From Desulfovibrio fairfieldensis (GTDB lineage: Bacteria; Desulfobacterota; Desulfovibrionia; Desulfovibrionales; Desulfovibrionaceae), in assembly GCF_001553605.1 (NCBI RefSeq), contig NZ_CP014229.1, forward strand, positions 351,001 to 415,000: 64,000 nt of DNA, read 5' to 3'. Below are positions 25,430-34,210 of this stretch, piece by piece. Position numbers and translations under genes: made by a program. Below the pieces are notes generated by a model. The model saw only the letters and a program-made list of their open reading frames with translations. It was not told the DNA's origin and did not search any database. The first letter of the stretch is position 1; every line of letters starts with the position of its first letter.

Positions 25430-26433
25430 GTGTTCAGGAAGAAAGGTGTGGGTTGGGGGGATGTCCACAAGCGCAACTATTCCGTGGCCGTGTGTCAAGA
25501 GGACGGCCAAACGGCATCTTGGCGAATCGGATCAGACAACGACTCCTTGATGTATCAATGCGCTTATCAGCGGATGAGGATTCAAGCTCTGGTCTATGAG
25601 TCAGGACCGGCCGGATTCGGTTGGGCTTGGTGTTGCCGGCAAGCCGGAATACCGTTCATGGTGGCAGCACCAAGTGCATCATTCGACCCGTATCACCGGC
25701 TGCCGACGGACAGCCTGGATTACCGTAAGCTGGCGGTTCTAGCGTCAAGAGACATGATCCGCTCCATCACCATCCCAACCTGACAGGAAGAGGCTCTCCG
25801 TGCTCTTGAACGCGGACGCCATCAGGTGGGCGACAGTCTCCGTAAGGTCAAGCAGAGGATAAAGGCATTCCTTCTTTTCCACGGTTTGGAAGAGCCGGTC
25901 GGCCTGGAACGGTGGACATTATCAGCCGTTGATGCGCTGACAACCTGCGAGATAAATCTCATTCTCCGCGACGTGCTGGACGACTGCCTCGGGGAATTAC
26001 GCCACTTACGAGTCAACCTCTCCGTTCTTGAGAAGAAAATGGCCGCGCACACCCCAAGCGTTCATCAGGAAAGGCTCGCGGCATTGCGGAGTATGCCGGG
26101 GGTTGGCCGGATAGTGCCTGTTCATTTCTTACGGAACGTTTTCGCCCTGAACGATTTGAACGAGGGGGAGAAGTAACGGCCTACCTTGGGCTTGCGCCTT
26201 TCGTGCGGCACAGTGGAGAGAAGACACCGGCTGCGAAGATACGTCCAATCGGCCAGATTCGTCTACGAAGCTTGTTGGTTGAAGCGGCGAGACAGTGGTA
26301 TACAAGCCTTTTACAACAGAATGCTCCGAAATACCGGAGTTGTTCAAAAGGCCATAACCGCCGTTGCCAGGAAACTGTCGATTATCCTTTGGCGCTTGGC
26401 TTTGGAAAAACGCGCTTACAGACCAGCCTAAGA
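25430..26433 (+). pseudogene. Decayed IS110-family transposase
   Basis: Three frame-broken pieces reconstruct an IS110-type (DEDD) transposase. The N-terminal part (25430-25783) ends at an in-frame TGA after IRSITIPT. The middle (to 26176) contains FLLFHGLEEP and ALRSMPGVGRIVPVHFL, the Transposase_20 motif. After a frameshift near 26172 the C-terminal part continues as AYLGLAPFVRHSGEKTPA and LRSLLVEAARQW. At least one nonsense and one frameshift mutation make it inactive. No IS ends are clear. It lies between the DksA-like gene and the OYE gene, and sequence to 26587 is residual. Confidence 0.85.
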
Positions 26434-26587
26434 AATCTAGACGCGAGGGATTTTTTGTTGCTTGGCAGCGACAAAAAATGGCGTTCTTTCTGGTACCGAG
26501 TGGTACTTTGCGCGACAGCCGCGAATAAGAAAAGGGATTTATCGCCAGTACCCGAGCCAATCGCTCAGGCACTGGCGCAAATTCAGG

Positions 26588-27658
26588 CTAAGAAGCATTA
26601 CTGAACGGGATGCACTTCAATTCCGGGTTGAAACACTTGCTGCAAGATATGCAGCGGGCTTTCCGCATGTCTCCGCGCTCCCAACGGCCTACGAGGTCGG
26701 GCTCGGATATGAGTGGGCGGCACAAGGAAATGGCTTCAATTTTGCCCTTGTTCAGCCACTGCTCTATCACGTCCGGGGTACGGTAGCCGCAAACGCTTAT
26801 CACGGAGGCTGTTACTTTTTCTGCCACTTTCAAGGCTTCCCGCGCAAAATACCCCTCGTCCGCTTCTTTTTTGATGAGCGGAGTCGAGGCTGATTCAGGG
26901 CTGATCATAGCGCCGCCGCTGACCTCAATGGCGGCAATGCCGCGCTTATCCAACTCGGCGCACACCCACTGGAATTCTTCCGGGCTTATGGACGGGTCGG
27001 TCAAGTCCTTGGAGTTGATTTTTATCCAGACGGGGTAGTCCTTGCCCACGGCTTCCCGTACCGCGTCGTAGACTTCCAGAACAATCCTTGCCCGCCCCTC
27101 GATGCTCCCACCGTATTCGTCGGTACGTTTGTTGAAATACGGGTTGAGAAACTCGCTCAAAAGATAGCCGTGCGCGGCGTGTATCTGCACAGCGTCGGCC
27201 CCGGCTTCTTTGCAACGGGCGGCTATATCCGCAAAGCTGGCAACCAAGGAACGGATTTGGTCACGGCTCATGCCCTTTGCGTTTTCCGTGTCACTCGGGC
27301 CAAGAGGGGAACCGTCGCCGTCAATTTGCCGCGCCTTTTGTCCACAGTGATTGATCTGCACTATCAGCTTCGTGCCGAGCGCGTGAACACCATCGACCAG
27401 TCTTGCCAGTTCCGGCACAAAGGATTGTCCGTAAGCCTTGACCATGACGGAAGCGGCCCTGGAATTTTCGTCCACGCCGACCATGCCGGTGATGATGGCC
27501 GCAACGCCGTTGCCCGCAAGCTTTTCATACATGGGCAGGAGCCTGTCGGCAAAAACCTCATTTTCATTGTCATAGACGTATTCAAAGGTTGCGCTTCTGA
27601 TAAAGCGATTTCTGAGAGAAAGACCACCCACGATTGCGGGTTCAAACAATTTTTTCAT
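26588..27658 (-). CDS. NADH:flavin oxidoreductase / Old Yellow Enzyme family
   Basis: FMN-dependent TIM-barrel oxidoreductase of 356 residues. OYE features: the N-terminal LFEPAIVGGLSLRNRFIRSAT, the substrate-binding pair in AAHGYLLSEFLNPYFNKRTDEYGGSIEGRARI, and VSGG near the phosphate site. The C-terminus has a Cys-rich run (CISCSKCFN, then KC) like the tail of many anaerobe OYEs, but without the long 4Fe-4S/FAD extension of 2,4-dienoyl-CoA reductase. The ATG follows AAGGAG. The upstream Rrf2 gene on the same strand shares an 11-bp motif with its promoter region. The substrate (an enone or other electrophile) is unknown. Confidence 0.9.
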   Translation of the reverse strand: MKKLFEPAIVGGLSLRNRFIRSATFEYVYDNENEVFADRLLPMYEKLAGNGVAAIITGMVGVDENSRAASVMVKAYGQSFVPELARLVDGVHALGTKLIVQINHCGQKARQIDGDGSPLGPSDTENAKGMSRDQIRSLVASFADIAARCKEAGADAVQIHAAHGYLLSEFLNPYFNKRTDEYGGSIEGRARIVLEVYDAVREAVGKDYPVWIKINSKDLTDPSISPEEFQWVCAELDKRGIAAIEVSGGAMISPESASTPLIKKEADEGYFAREALKVAEKVTASVISVCGYRTPDVIEQWLNKGKIEAISLCRPLISEPDLVGRWERGDMRKARCISCSKCFNPELKCIPFSNAS

Positions 27659-27677
27659 GATTGGCTCCTTGATTTAT

Positions 27678-27688
27678 TGTAACTTTTG
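27678..27688. promoter_or_regulatory. Candidate Rrf2 operator before the OYE gene
   Basis: TGTAACTTTTG is found here and again at 28224 upstream of the rrf2 gene. Here a second GTAACT half lies 15 bp away, giving a direct repeat, about 20 nt before the OYE start. Confidence 0.4.
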
Positions 27689-27772
27689 TTGTTGTAACTG
27701 TTGGCAAAAAAAATGGCCTACAATAGACCGACCCCTGCTGCATGGCGCTTGAAAGATACACAAATTCAGATG

Positions 27773-28210
27773 TTACCCCTCCTTGAATTCCCGCTTCCTG
27801 ATGAATTCGGCTATCTCGGCAATCGTGGTCTTTGCCATACCTTCCCGCATAGCCTCGTTCACCTTGGCGAAAGGGGCCTCCAGGGCGTCATGGATATTTC
27901 TGCCGATAAAGCAATCACAGCAAGGATTTTGGTGCAAATAAAACGGTGTGGCCTTGGGATTCGGAACCACCGCCTTGTAAACATCAAGCAAGGTAATATC
28001 CTCCGGCCTCCGGTTCAGCGTAGTGCCGCCCATCCCGCGCCGGATATCCACAATTCCGGCTTTTTTTAGCTGGCCGGTCAAACGCCGAACAACCACGGCG
28101 TTTGTATTGACGCTCCGAGCCAACAGGACGGAAGACCTGTATTCCTTTCCGGCAAAGGAAAGGAGAGCAAGGATGTGCGCGGCAACGGCAAGTCTGGTAT
28201 CGTTGTTCAT
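27773..28210 (-). CDS. Rrf2-family transcriptional regulator (YwnA-like)
   Basis: Regulator of 145 residues with the winged helix-turn-helix typical of Rrf2 proteins: ILALLSFAGKEYRSSVLLARSVNTNAVVVRRLTGQLKKAGIVDIRRG, and GGTTLNRRPEDITLLDVYKAV as the wing. A short cysteine cluster, CCDC (in NPCCDCFIGRNIH), is at the dimer helix and might sense redox or electrophiles, although the IscR/NsrR Fe-S ligand spacing is not seen. The ATG at 28210 has AGGTGA upstream. It is 114 nt upstream of the OYE gene on the same strand, so it probably regulates itself and that gene. Confidence 0.88.
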   Translation of the reverse strand: MNNDTRLAVAAHILALLSFAGKEYRSSVLLARSVNTNAVVVRRLTGQLKKAGIVDIRRGMGGTTLNRRPEDITLLDVYKAVVPNPKATPFYLHQNPCCDCFIGRNIHDALEAPFAKVNEAMREGMAKTTIAEIAEFIRKREFKEG

Positions 28211-28223
28211 TGAATCACCTGGA

Positions 28224-28258
28224 TGTAACTTTTGCAGGTATGACTCAAAGAGTCAAGA
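28224..28258. promoter_or_regulatory. Candidate autoregulatory site before rrf2
   Basis: TGTAACTTTTG (28224-28234) repeats the motif in front of the OYE gene; next to it is a perfect GACTC-N3-GAGTC dyad (28246-28258). Both lie within 50 nt of the rrf2 ATG. Confidence 0.35.
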
Positions 28259-28295
28259 GGATTGCCGGATGTTTCTTGATGGGAGGTCACATAAC

Positions 28296-28326
28296 AAAGC
28301 CCCCGTGCCATTGGCGCGGGGGCTTT
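28296..28326 (-). terminator. Terminator after pdxT
   Basis: A 10-bp stem (AAAGCCCCCG / CGGGGGCTTT) with an 11-nt loop lies about 20 nt past the pdxT stop; on the minus strand it ends in CTTTGTTAT. Confidence 0.75.
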
Positions 28327-28346
28327 TCAGTTCAGGGAAGGGCGGT

Positions 28347-28925
28347 TCAGTTTCCGCACATTTCAAGGAAATAGCGGTGCAACCGCGTATCGGGAGTCAG
28401 CTCGGGATGGAAGGAGGTAGCCAGCACATTGTCCTGGCGCACGGCCACGGCCTGGCCGTTGACCTGGGCCAGCACACGCGCCCGCGGGCCCACGCCGGTC
28501 AGCACGGGGGCGCGGATGAACACCGCCGGAATGGGCGATTGCCCCAGCTCCGGAATGTCCAGCTCGGTTTCAAAGCTGTCCACCTGGCGGCCGAAGGCGT
28601 TGCGGCGCACAACGGCGTCAAGCACGCCCAGGCGGGGCTGGTCGGAGTTTTCGATCTCGCGGCAGAGCAGGATCAGACCCGCGCAGCTGCCGTAGACCGG
28701 CATGCCCTTTTCAATGCGCTGCCGCAAGGGGTCGAGCATGCCCCATTCCACCAGCAGCTTGCCCATGGTGGTGCTCTCGCCGCCGGGGATGATCATGGCG
28801 TCGATGCCGTCCATGTCCTTGAGCTGGCGCACTTCGCGCGTCTCGGCTCCCAGGCGGGCCACCGAGGCCGCATGCTCGCGGAAGGCCCCTTGCAGAGCCA
28901 GAACGCCCACGCAGGGTTTGCCCAT
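28347..28925 (-). CDS. pdxT: PdxT, glutaminase subunit of pyridoxal 5'-phosphate synthase
   Basis: Class I glutamine amidotransferase of 192 residues that feeds ammonia to PdxS. The nucleophile Cys is in YGSCAGLILL, the oxyanion GGEST motif is near residue 47, and the catalytic His is in SFHPEL near the C-terminus. The ATG at 28925 begins one base after the pdxS stop (TAAGATG), so translation is coupled. It is the second gene of a pdxS-pdxT operon and the only PLP biosynthesis visible. PLP is the cofactor of Tpa. Confidence 0.95.
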   Translation of the reverse strand: MGKPCVGVLALQGAFREHAASVARLGAETREVRQLKDMDGIDAMIIPGGESTTMGKLLVEWGMLDPLRQRIEKGMPVYGSCAGLILLCREIENSDQPRLGVLDAVVRRNAFGRQVDSFETELDIPELGQSPIPAVFIRAPVLTGVGPRARVLAQVNGQAVAVRQDNVLATSFHPELTPDTRLHRYFLEMCGN

Positions 28926-28926
28926 C

Positions 28927-29808
28927 TTACCAGCCCCGTTCCTGCATGCGCTCTGCATCCGGAATGGAGGAAATCTCGATGCCCACCATGGGTTCGCCCA
29001 GGTCGCGGGAGATTTCGGCCAGTACGGCGTAATCCTTGTAGTTGGTCACGGCCTGCACGATGGCCTTGGCGCGCTTGGCCGGGTCGCCGGACTTGAAGAT
29101 GCCCGAGCCCACGAACACGCCGTCGCAGCCCAGGTGCATCATCAGGGCCGCGTCGGCCGGGGTGGCGATGCCGCCGGCCGCGAAGTTGACCACGGGCAGG
29201 CGGCCTTCCTTGCGCACGATCAGGCAGATTTCCAGGGGCGCGCCGCATTCCTTGGCGAAGTTGGGCACCTCGGCGTCGGGCAGGGCGCAGAGCATGCGGA
29301 TTTCGTCCATGACCTGGCGGCAGTGGCGCACGGCTTCCACCACGTTGCCGGTGCCGGGCTCGCCCTTGGTGCGGATCATGGCCGCGCCTTCGGCGATGCG
29401 GCGCAGGGCTTCGCCCAGGTTGCGGCAGCCGCAGACAAAGGGCACGGTAAAGTCGCGCTTGTCGATATGGTAACGGTCGTCGGCGGGAGTCAGCACTTCA
29501 CTTTCGTCAATGTAGTCCACGCCCAGGGCTTCCAGAATGCGGGCTTCCACAAAGTGGCCGATGCGCGCCTTGGCCATGACCGGAATGCTGGCCACTTCCA
29601 TGATCTTTTTGACGATAGTGGGGTCGGCCATGCGGGCCACGCCGCCGGCGGCGCGGATGTCGGCCGGCACGCGTTCCAGGGCCATGACGGCGCAGGCGCC
29701 CGCTTCCTCGGCGATTTTCGCCTGTTCCGGGGTGGTGACGTCCATGATGACGCCGCCCTTGAGCATTTCGGCAAGGCCGGTCTTGAGGCGGATGGTGCCC
29801 TGTTCCAT
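28927..29808 (-). CDS. pdxS: PdxS, synthase subunit of pyridoxal 5'-phosphate synthase
   Basis: TIM-barrel enzyme of 293 residues that assembles PLP from ribose 5-phosphate, glyceraldehyde 3-phosphate and ammonia. Conserved blocks include [41 protein letters not shown] and [12 protein letters not shown] (catalytic lysine), then [17 protein letters not shown]. The ATG at 29808 has AAGGAG about 9 nt upstream; open frame further upstream is non-coding. It is divergent from the gene at 30052. Confidence 0.96.
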   Translation of the reverse strand: MEQGTIRLKTGLAEMLKGGVIMDVTTPEQAKIAEEAGACAVMALERVPADIRAAGGVARMADPTIVKKIMEVASIPVMAKARIGHFVEARILEALGVDYIDESEVLTPADDRYHIDKRDFTVPFVCGCRNLGEALRRIAEGAAMIRTKGEPGTGNVVEAVRHCRQVMDEIRMLCALPDAEVPNFAKECGAPLEICLIVRKEGRLPVVNFAAGGIATPADAALMMHLGCDGVFVGSGIFKSGDPAKRAKAIVQAVTNYKDYAVLAEISRDLGEPMVGIEISSIPDAERMQERGW

Positions 29809-30051
29809 AGCTGTACTCCTTCTATGCCGGGCGTGGGACCCGGCTGGTGATTTGGCTGGCGCCGCGCGTGCCCGCGGCGGTGCTGGCGTGTATATATGCG
29901 ATATTCCTCCAGCTGACAATAGATGCCGGAAGCGCCGCCGCGCCGGGCCGCCAAGCATTGGCGGGCTTTCGCGGGCCGTGCCGGAGAGCGCGTTCCCGCT
30001 TGCGCTCGGGCCCGGCAACGGCTATGCTGATAAACTTCGAAGGAAAAAAGT

Positions 30052-30951
30052 ATGAATGTGACCTTGTGCCTCAGATTGCCGTTTCTGCGTGGGCCGCTGC
30101 CCCGTGGGCTGGACCGGAGCGCTTCCGGTCCGGACGGTATTGATACTGCCGATGCGCCGCTCTGGCCGGGGGCCCTGCGCCTCTGGCCCGGCCTGCCGGA
30201 CGATCCCGGTTTCCCGGCCGCTGGCTGGTACCGCCCCGCGAACTATCCTTTCAATGAGCGCGAGGCCGTGGCCTGTCTGGCGGATCTGCGCCGGATGGAT
30301 GTGGCTGCCCTTTCCGGCCTGCCTGTGGGCGCGGCTGCCGCGGACAACGCCCGCGCCGCGCGCTGGATGGCCGAAATGGCCGTGGTGGAGGGCCTGGGCG
30401 GGCTTGCCGGAACGGACAGCCCGGATGCCGCGAAGAGGGCGGCCCTTCAGGCGGCGGAAGCCGCCCGCCGGGAGCGGCTGGAGCGTGAACAGGCCCAGAA
30501 GACCCTGCTCTGGCTCTGGCTGCAGGAAGAACGGCTGGCCGAACTGGATGAGCTGGCCCGGCGCTACGCGACAAATGCGGGCAGCCTGACCGCCGCTCTG
30601 GGCGTGGAAGAGGACGAAGGCCCGCGCGGCCTGCCTTTTCTCGGCGCTCCCATCGCTCTGGACCCGGCCCTGGTGCCGCCCTGGCGGCTGGCGGCGGCCA
30701 ATGCCGCATATTTTCTGCCCGAGGACGCGGCCCTGGCCGTGGAAGGCCCCATGCGCGAAGACCTGCTGGAGCGGCTTGAGTTCAGCCCCGCGCCCCGGCG
30801 GGCGGAGCTGCTGGGCTGTCCCGCGGAACGGGCCGGGGAGATTGTGGAAGCCCGCGCGCCGCTCTGGCGCGCGCTGGGGCATTCGCGCCCGGCCAGGGCG
30901 GACGGCCCGCTGGTTGAGGAACGCCTCTGGCTGACCTGGGGGCGGGCATGA
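30052..30951 (+). CDS. Conserved-looking protein of unknown function
   Basis: Protein of 299 residues without a family I recognise. It is rich in Ala, Leu, Arg and Pro, with a central helical stretch (AAEAARRERLEREQAQKT) that may form a coiled coil. No signal peptide or transmembrane segment is evident. The ATG at 30052 has AAGGAA upstream. Its last codons overlap the start of the HAD hydrolase gene (ATGA), so the two are translationally coupled. Codon use is native and the frame is long, which supports a real gene. Confidence 0.75.
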   Translation: MNVTLCLRLPFLRGPLPRGLDRSASGPDGIDTADAPLWPGALRLWPGLPDDPGFPAAGWYRPANYPFNEREAVACLADLRRMDVAALSGLPVGAAAADNARAARWMAEMAVVEGLGGLAGTDSPDAAKRAALQAAEAARRERLEREQAQKTLLWLWLQEERLAELDELARRYATNAGSLTAALGVEEDEGPRGLPFLGAPIALDPALVPPWRLAAANAAYFLPEDAALAVEGPMREDLLERLEFSPAPRRAELLGCPAERAGEIVEARAPLWRALGHSRPARADGPLVEERLWLTWGRA

Positions 30952-31604
30952 GCGGCGCGCTTTTCTCCCACGGTCTGGGCGGCGTGATTTTCGATTGCGA
31001 CGGCGTGATGATCAACTCCCGCGCGGCCAATGACGAATTCTACAATCGTGTGCTGGCCTATTTCGGCCTGCCGCCCATGACGCCGGAGCAGGAAGCCTAT
31101 TCCTTCATGGCGACGGCGGGCCAGGCCCTGCGGCACATCCTGCCGAAGCGTCTGCACGGCGAGATCGACCGCGTGACCAGGGACGAGATCAATTACCAGC
31201 GCGACATCCTGCCCCTGTTGCGCCTCATGCCCGGTTTCCGCGAGTTCGCGGACGAACTGCACGACAAGGGCGTGCGCATGGCCATCGCCACCAACCGCAC
31301 GGACCAGGGCGTCCAAAGGGTTCTGGACTTTTTCTCCTTGCCCTCCTATTTTGATCCTGTGGTGACGGCGAGCAATGCCGCGCCCAAGCCGTCGCCCGAA
31401 GGCGCATTGCGCATTTGTTCGGCCTGGGGAATGGAGCCCCGGAATGCCCTTTTTGTGGGCGACAGCGTCCATGACAAGGAAGCCGCCGAGGCGGCCGGCG
31501 TGACATTCGCGGCTTTCAACGGCGGCGGCCTGCGGGGCCGGATCACCGCGCCTGATTTCGCCGTGTTGCGCGACGCGCTGGCTCCGGCCCTGGCAGCGCG
31601 TTGA
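30948..31604 (+). CDS. HAD-family phosphatase (phosphoglycolate phosphatase-like)
   Basis: Hydrolase of 218 residues. HAD motif I is FDCDGVMINSR, motif II the TNR of MAIATNRTDQG, motif III the lysine in AAPKPSPEG, and motif IV GDSVHDKEAAEAAG. The helical cap between motifs I and II is the PGP/beta-phosphoglucomutase type. The substrate is unknown. It overlaps the preceding gene by 4 nt and is followed 38 nt later by a yggT gene. Confidence 0.9.
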   Translation: MSGALFSHGLGGVIFDCDGVMINSRAANDEFYNRVLAYFGLPPMTPEQEAYSFMATAGQALRHILPKRLHGEIDRVTRDEINYQRDILPLLRLMPGFREFADELHDKGVRMAIATNRTDQGVQRVLDFFSLPSYFDPVVTASNAAPKPSPEGALRICSAWGMEPRNALFVGDSVHDKEAAEAAGVTFAAFNGGGLRGRITAPDFAVLRDALAPALAAR

Positions 31605-31642
31605 TACATTCACGTTTCTATTAAGGGTATCTCGGAGAACGC

Positions 31643-31945
31643 ATGATTGTGCTTGCCAATACATTGAGCGCCATAGCCCTGGTGCTGGGTTCGCTCCTGA
31701 ACATCTATTTCTGGATTGTGGTCATCGCCGCCGTGCTGACCTGGGTGCGGCCCGATCCTTACAATCCCATCGTGCGGACCCTGCGGCTCCTCACCGAGCC
31801 GGTTTTTTACCGGGTGCGCAAATGGCTGCCCTTCACCTATACGAGCGGCCTGGATTTCTCACCGGTGGTGGTGTTGCTGGCTATCGAGCTGATCAACCGC
31901 ATTGTGATCGCCTCGTTGGCCCAGTACGCCCTTGCCCTGCATTAG
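31643..31945 (+). CDS. YggT-family membrane protein
   Basis: Small protein of 100 residues with two hydrophobic halves separated by the characteristic WVRPDPYNPIVRTLRLLTEPV segment, which defines the YggT family. In other bacteria yggT often lies near cell-division or osmotic-stress genes; the biochemical role is not established. The start has GGAGA 6 nt upstream. The 193-nt gap to the next gene contains a weak CCGGAATTTTT-type hairpin and nothing else clear. Confidence 0.9.
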   Translation: MIVLANTLSAIALVLGSLLNIYFWIVVIAAVLTWVRPDPYNPIVRTLRLLTEPVFYRVRKWLPFTYTSGLDFSPVVVLLAIELINRIVIASLAQYALALH

Positions 31946-32138
31946 GCTGTTTCTGTTGGTCCTTTTGGCTTCCGGCCGTCTTGACGCGTTTTTTGCCGGA
32001 AAGCCGGAATTTTTCAATCCGGAAACAGCCCACGGGCCGAGCGGCGTTGAAACTCCCATGTTTCAAGGCCGGGACGCCCCGATACGGGCTTTTTGCGCGG
32101 ATTGTCCGCGCTGAAACATCTAACACTGGAGATTTCTT

Positions 32139-32369
32139 ATGGATCAGCATGAAATTGACCTGCTGGAAAAGTATGCGCCCACTGATCCGGAGCTGAAATC
32201 CCTTTGGGAAGACCACGTGCTCTACGAAAAACAGGTGGGAAAGCTGGAAGGCAAGGCCTTCCGTACGCCTACCGAAGAGCAGACCCTCAAGCAGCTCAAG
32301 AAGCAGAAGCTGGAGGGCAAGACCAAAATGATGGACATCCTGGATCGTCTGAAAAAAGAAAGCAAATAA
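32139..32369 (+). CDS. Small DUF465/YdcH-like protein
   Basis: Basic, fully helical protein of 76 residues (DHVLYEKQVGKLEGKAF, EEQTLKQLKKQKLEGKTKM). Length and the helix-turn-helix-hairpin pattern fit the DUF465/YdcH group, whose role is unknown. The ATG follows GGAG. It ends 18 nt before ilvB and may be co-transcribed with the ilv genes. Confidence 0.8.
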   Translation: MDQHEIDLLEKYAPTDPELKSLWEDHVLYEKQVGKLEGKAFRTPTEEQTLKQLKKQKLEGKTKMMDILDRLKKESK

Positions 32370-32387
32370 GCGGTTGAGGTGCCGGTC

Positions 32388-34079
32388 ATGGAATGCACAG
32401 GTGCGCAGATTCTCCTTGAATCCCTGAAGCGTGAAGGCGTGGACGTGCTGTTCGGCTATCCGGGCGGCGCGGTAATCGATATTTATGACGAACTGCCGCG
32501 ACATCCCGAGATCCGCCATGTGCTGGTCCGCCATGAGCAGGGAGCTGTGCACGCGGCTGACGGCTATGCCCGCGCCTCCGGCAAGGTGGGCGCCTGCCTG
32601 GTGACTTCCGGACCGGGCGCCACCAACACGGTGACGGGCATAGCCACAGCCAACAGCGATTCCATTCCTCTGGTGGTGATCACGGGCCAGGTGCCCACCA
32701 AGCTGATCGGCAACGACGCCTTTCAGGAAGTGGATATTGTGGGCATTACCCGCTCGTGCACCAAGCACAACTTCCTGGTCAAGGATGTGAGCAAGCTGGC
32801 CCTGACCATCCGCCAGGCCTTTTATCTGGCCCGCTCGGGCCGCCCCGGCCCGGTGCTGGTGGACCTGCCCAAGGACGTGGTCCAGGCCAGGGCGGAATTC
32901 GTCTGGCCGGAAGACATCTACATGCGCAGCTACAACCCCACCTACAAGCCCAATCTCAACCAGTTGCGGCGCACGGTGGAGGAGCTGGCCCAGGCCAGGC
33001 GGCCGGTGCTCCTGGCGGGCGGCGGCGTGATCATGGCCGATGCCGCCGAAGAACTGACCGCGCTGGCGCACAAGCTGCAAATCCCCGTGGCCTGCACGCT
33101 CATGGGCCTGGGCGGCTTTCCGGCCACGGACCCGCTGTCGCTGGGCATGGTGGGCATGCACGGCACCTACGCCGCCAACCTGGCCATCAACAACGCGGAT
33201 CTGCTGGTCTGCGTGGGCGCGCGCTTCGACGACCGCGTGACCGGCAAGCTGACGGCCTTCGCCTCCAAGGCGCGCATCGTGCATATCGACATCGACCCCA
33301 CCTCCATCCGTAAAAACGTGGAAGTGGACGTGCCGGTGGTGGGCGATTGCCGACAGGCTCTGTCCGGCATCATGGAAATCTGTGAGGCCAAGCTGGCGGA
33401 CAAGGACTGGGCCGGCGAGCATGCCGAGTGGATTCGCGCCGTGTCCGAGTGGAAGGAAAGCAAGCCCCTTTCCTACCAGCAAAACGGCAACATCAAGCCC
33501 CAGCAGGTGGTGGAAGCCCTGCGTCACCTCACCCGCGGGGACGCCATCATCGCCACGGAAGTGGGGCAGCACCAGATGTGGGCCGCCCAATTCTATTCTT
33601 TCACCAAGCCGCGCACCCTGCTGACCAGCGGCGGCCTGGGCACCATGGGCTTCGGTTTTCCGGCGGCCATCGGCGCGCAGTTCGCTTTTCCGGACAAGCT
33701 GGTCATCGCCGTGGCCGGCGACGGCTCGCTGCAGATGAATATTCAGGAGCTGGCCACGGCCGTGGCCTACAAGCTGCCGGTCAAGGTGGTCATTCTGAAC
33801 AACCGCCATCTCGGCATGGTTCGCCAGTGGCAGGAGCTTTTTTACAACCATAACTACAGCTCCACCAACATGGAGGCCCAACCCGACTTTGTGAAGCTGG
33901 CCGAAGCCTACGGCGCCGAGGGCTACCGCATTGAAAAGCCCGAGGACCTTCTGCCCGAGCTGGAAAAGGCCCTGGCCTCGCCTAACCCCGCTTTTATCGA
34001 CGTGGTGGTGGAGCGCGAGGAAAACGTCTATCCCATTGTGCCCGCCGGCGCGGCGCTGGATGAAATGCTGCTGGTGTAG
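32388..34079 (+). CDS. ilvB: Acetolactate synthase, large subunit
   Basis: ThDP-dependent enzyme of 563 residues that makes acetolactate or acetohydroxybutyrate, the first step of valine/leucine/isoleucine synthesis. It shows the FGYPGGAVIDIYDEL N-terminus with the catalytic Glu in RHEQGAVHAADGYAR, the ThDP motif GDGSLQMNIQELATA and the FAD-binding VCVGARFDDRVTGK. The ATG at 32388 has GAGGTG 6 nt upstream, better than the GTG three codons earlier. It is followed by a structured repeat and then the regulatory subunit gene. Confidence 0.96.
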   Translation: MECTGAQILLESLKREGVDVLFGYPGGAVIDIYDELPRHPEIRHVLVRHEQGAVHAADGYARASGKVGACLVTSGPGATNTVTGIATANSDSIPLVVITGQVPTKLIGNDAFQEVDIVGITRSCTKHNFLVKDVSKLALTIRQAFYLARSGRPGPVLVDLPKDVVQARAEFVWPEDIYMRSYNPTYKPNLNQLRRTVEELAQARRPVLLAGGGVIMADAAEELTALAHKLQIPVACTLMGLGGFPATDPLSLGMVGMHGTYAANLAINNADLLVCVGARFDDRVTGKLTAFASKARIVHIDIDPTSIRKNVEVDVPVVGDCRQALSGIMEICEAKLADKDWAGEHAEWIRAVSEWKESKPLSYQQNGNIKPQQVVEALRHLTRGDAIIATEVGQHQMWAAQFYSFTKPRTLLTSGGLGTMGFGFPAAIGAQFAFPDKLVIAVAGDGSLQMNIQELATAVAYKLPVKVVILNNRHLGMVRQWQELFYNHNYSSTNMEAQPDFVKLAEAYGAEGYRIEKPEDLLPELEKALASPNPAFIDVVVEREENVYPIVPAGAALDEMLLV

Positions 34080-34179
34080 GGCATTTCATACGACATGAAA
34101 TGCCCGCAAGGATTTGCGGACAAATCCTTGCCGCCCAAACAGGCGCGGGCGGGCGTTGCCCGCCGTACAGCGGCTGTTT
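34079..34179. repeat. Composite stem-loop repeat, copy 2, in the ilvB-ilvN spacer
   Basis: Three stem-loops in series: GGGCATTTCAT/ATGAAATGCCC (34079-34105), GCAAGGATTTG/CAAATCCTTGC (34106-34131) and AAACAG/CTGTTT enclosing GGCGGGC/GCCCGCC. The second and third match the element at 14117-14189. Sitting between two co-transcribed genes, it may affect mRNA processing or the ratio of the two subunits. Confidence 0.7.
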
Positions 34180-34210
34180 GAAGCGTTAATTGCTCTATGG
34201 AGAGTTGGCT

